Position numbers and translations under genes: made by a program
Notes under the pieces: model-generated
What the model saw: the letters and a program-made list of their open reading frames with translations, nothing else
The model's database searches: none
What the model was told of the DNA's origin: nothing
Shown: positions 5,612-5,700 of the stretch, piece by piece
How the letters are laid out: each line of letters begins with the position of its first letter
Numbering within the stretch: the stretch's first letter is position 1
Source of the DNA: Nitrospinota bacterium
Lineage (GTDB): Bacteria; Nitrospinota_A; UBA7883; JACRLM01
Assembly (NCBI GenBank): GCA_015231995.1
Contig: JADGAO010000202.1
Location: 1-5,700 of the forward strand
DNA: 5,700 bases
Direction: 5' to 3'

Positions 5612-5639
5612 TGCACATTTATCCTTTTTTCTGTATAAT
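5612..5639 (+). promoter_or_regulatory. Probable sigma-70 promoter for the gene starting at 5686
   Basis: TATAAT at 5634-5639 is a perfect -10 box. TGCACA at 5612-5617, 16 bases upstream, matches four of six -35 bases. The predicted start would be near 5646, giving a leader of about 40 nt. A palindrome AATAC-AC-GTATT (5637-5648) overlaps the -10 box and the predicted start site, where a repressor could act. The -10 sequence and location are good; the -35 is weak. Confidence 0.5.
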
Positions 5640-5685
5640 ACACGTATTGTTCTCGTGAATTCGACAAAGCCTGTGAGGACTTTAA

Positions 5686-5700
5686 ATGACAAAGGCGGGA
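5686..5700 (+). CDS. Start of an unidentified gene, cut by window edge
   Basis: ATG at 5686 opens the frame M-T-K-A-G to the end of the window. It is preceded by GAGGA at 5675-5679 with a 6-7 nt spacing, the best ribosome binding site in the window, and by a perfect -10 box 47 nt upstream. Five codons do not allow any functional call. It is transcribed divergently from the membrane-protein gene. Confidence 0.55.

Overview
The window is bacterial. Genes are tightly packed with 2-15 nt gaps or 4-nt stop/start overlaps, and every protein family I recognise is bacterial. Base composition is moderate: 60-base samples from the left-hand cluster gave about 53-58% GC, and samples from the right-hand minus-strand gene about 42-48%. 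A lineage cannot be named safely. The mix of a DsrE/DsrF/DsrH-like sulfur relay, TusA, a NIL protein and an Rrf2 regulator is typical of bacteria with elaborate sulfur metabolism, often anaerobes or candidate phyla, but that is inference.

Positions 1-3087, plus strand, hold one compact seven-gene unit for sulfur handling and cysteine synthesis. In order it encodes a DsrE-family protein (5' end cut by the window), a cysteine-free DsrE/DsrF-like protein, a CysM-type PLP-dependent cysteine synthase, a DsrH/TusB-like protein, a TusA-family sulfur carrier, a protein of two tandem NIL domains, and an Rrf2-family regulator with an IscR-like set of cysteines. The DsrH-like start overlaps the cysteine synthase stop (ATGA), and the regulator's GTG start overlaps the NIL stop (GTGA). 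The parts of a DsrEFH-type relay are thus physically split by, and translationally coupled to, a cysteine synthase. My working model is that TusA and the DsrE/F/H-like proteins handle sulfur as protein persulfide, the CysM-like enzyme makes cysteine (or a persulfidic thiol), and the NIL and Rrf2 proteins sense and regulate sulfur or Fe-S status. No dsrAB or other dissimilatory gene is visible in the window.

Positions 3088-3221 separate convergent genes. They contain a weak hairpin and a stretch that looks like a decayed dispersed intergenic repeat.

Positions 3222-5486, minus strand, encode a 754-residue membrane protein. It has about 12-13 hydrophobic segments in two spermidine-synthase-type membrane units, followed by a degenerate spermidine-synthase-like Rossmann domain that lacks the usual catalytic acidic residue. 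It is more AT-rich than the sulfur cluster and probably functionally unrelated to it.

Positions 5487-5685 are a divergent intergenic region with a good -10 box and two short palindromes. A new plus-strand gene starts at 5686 behind a clear ribosome binding site, and only five codons are visible.
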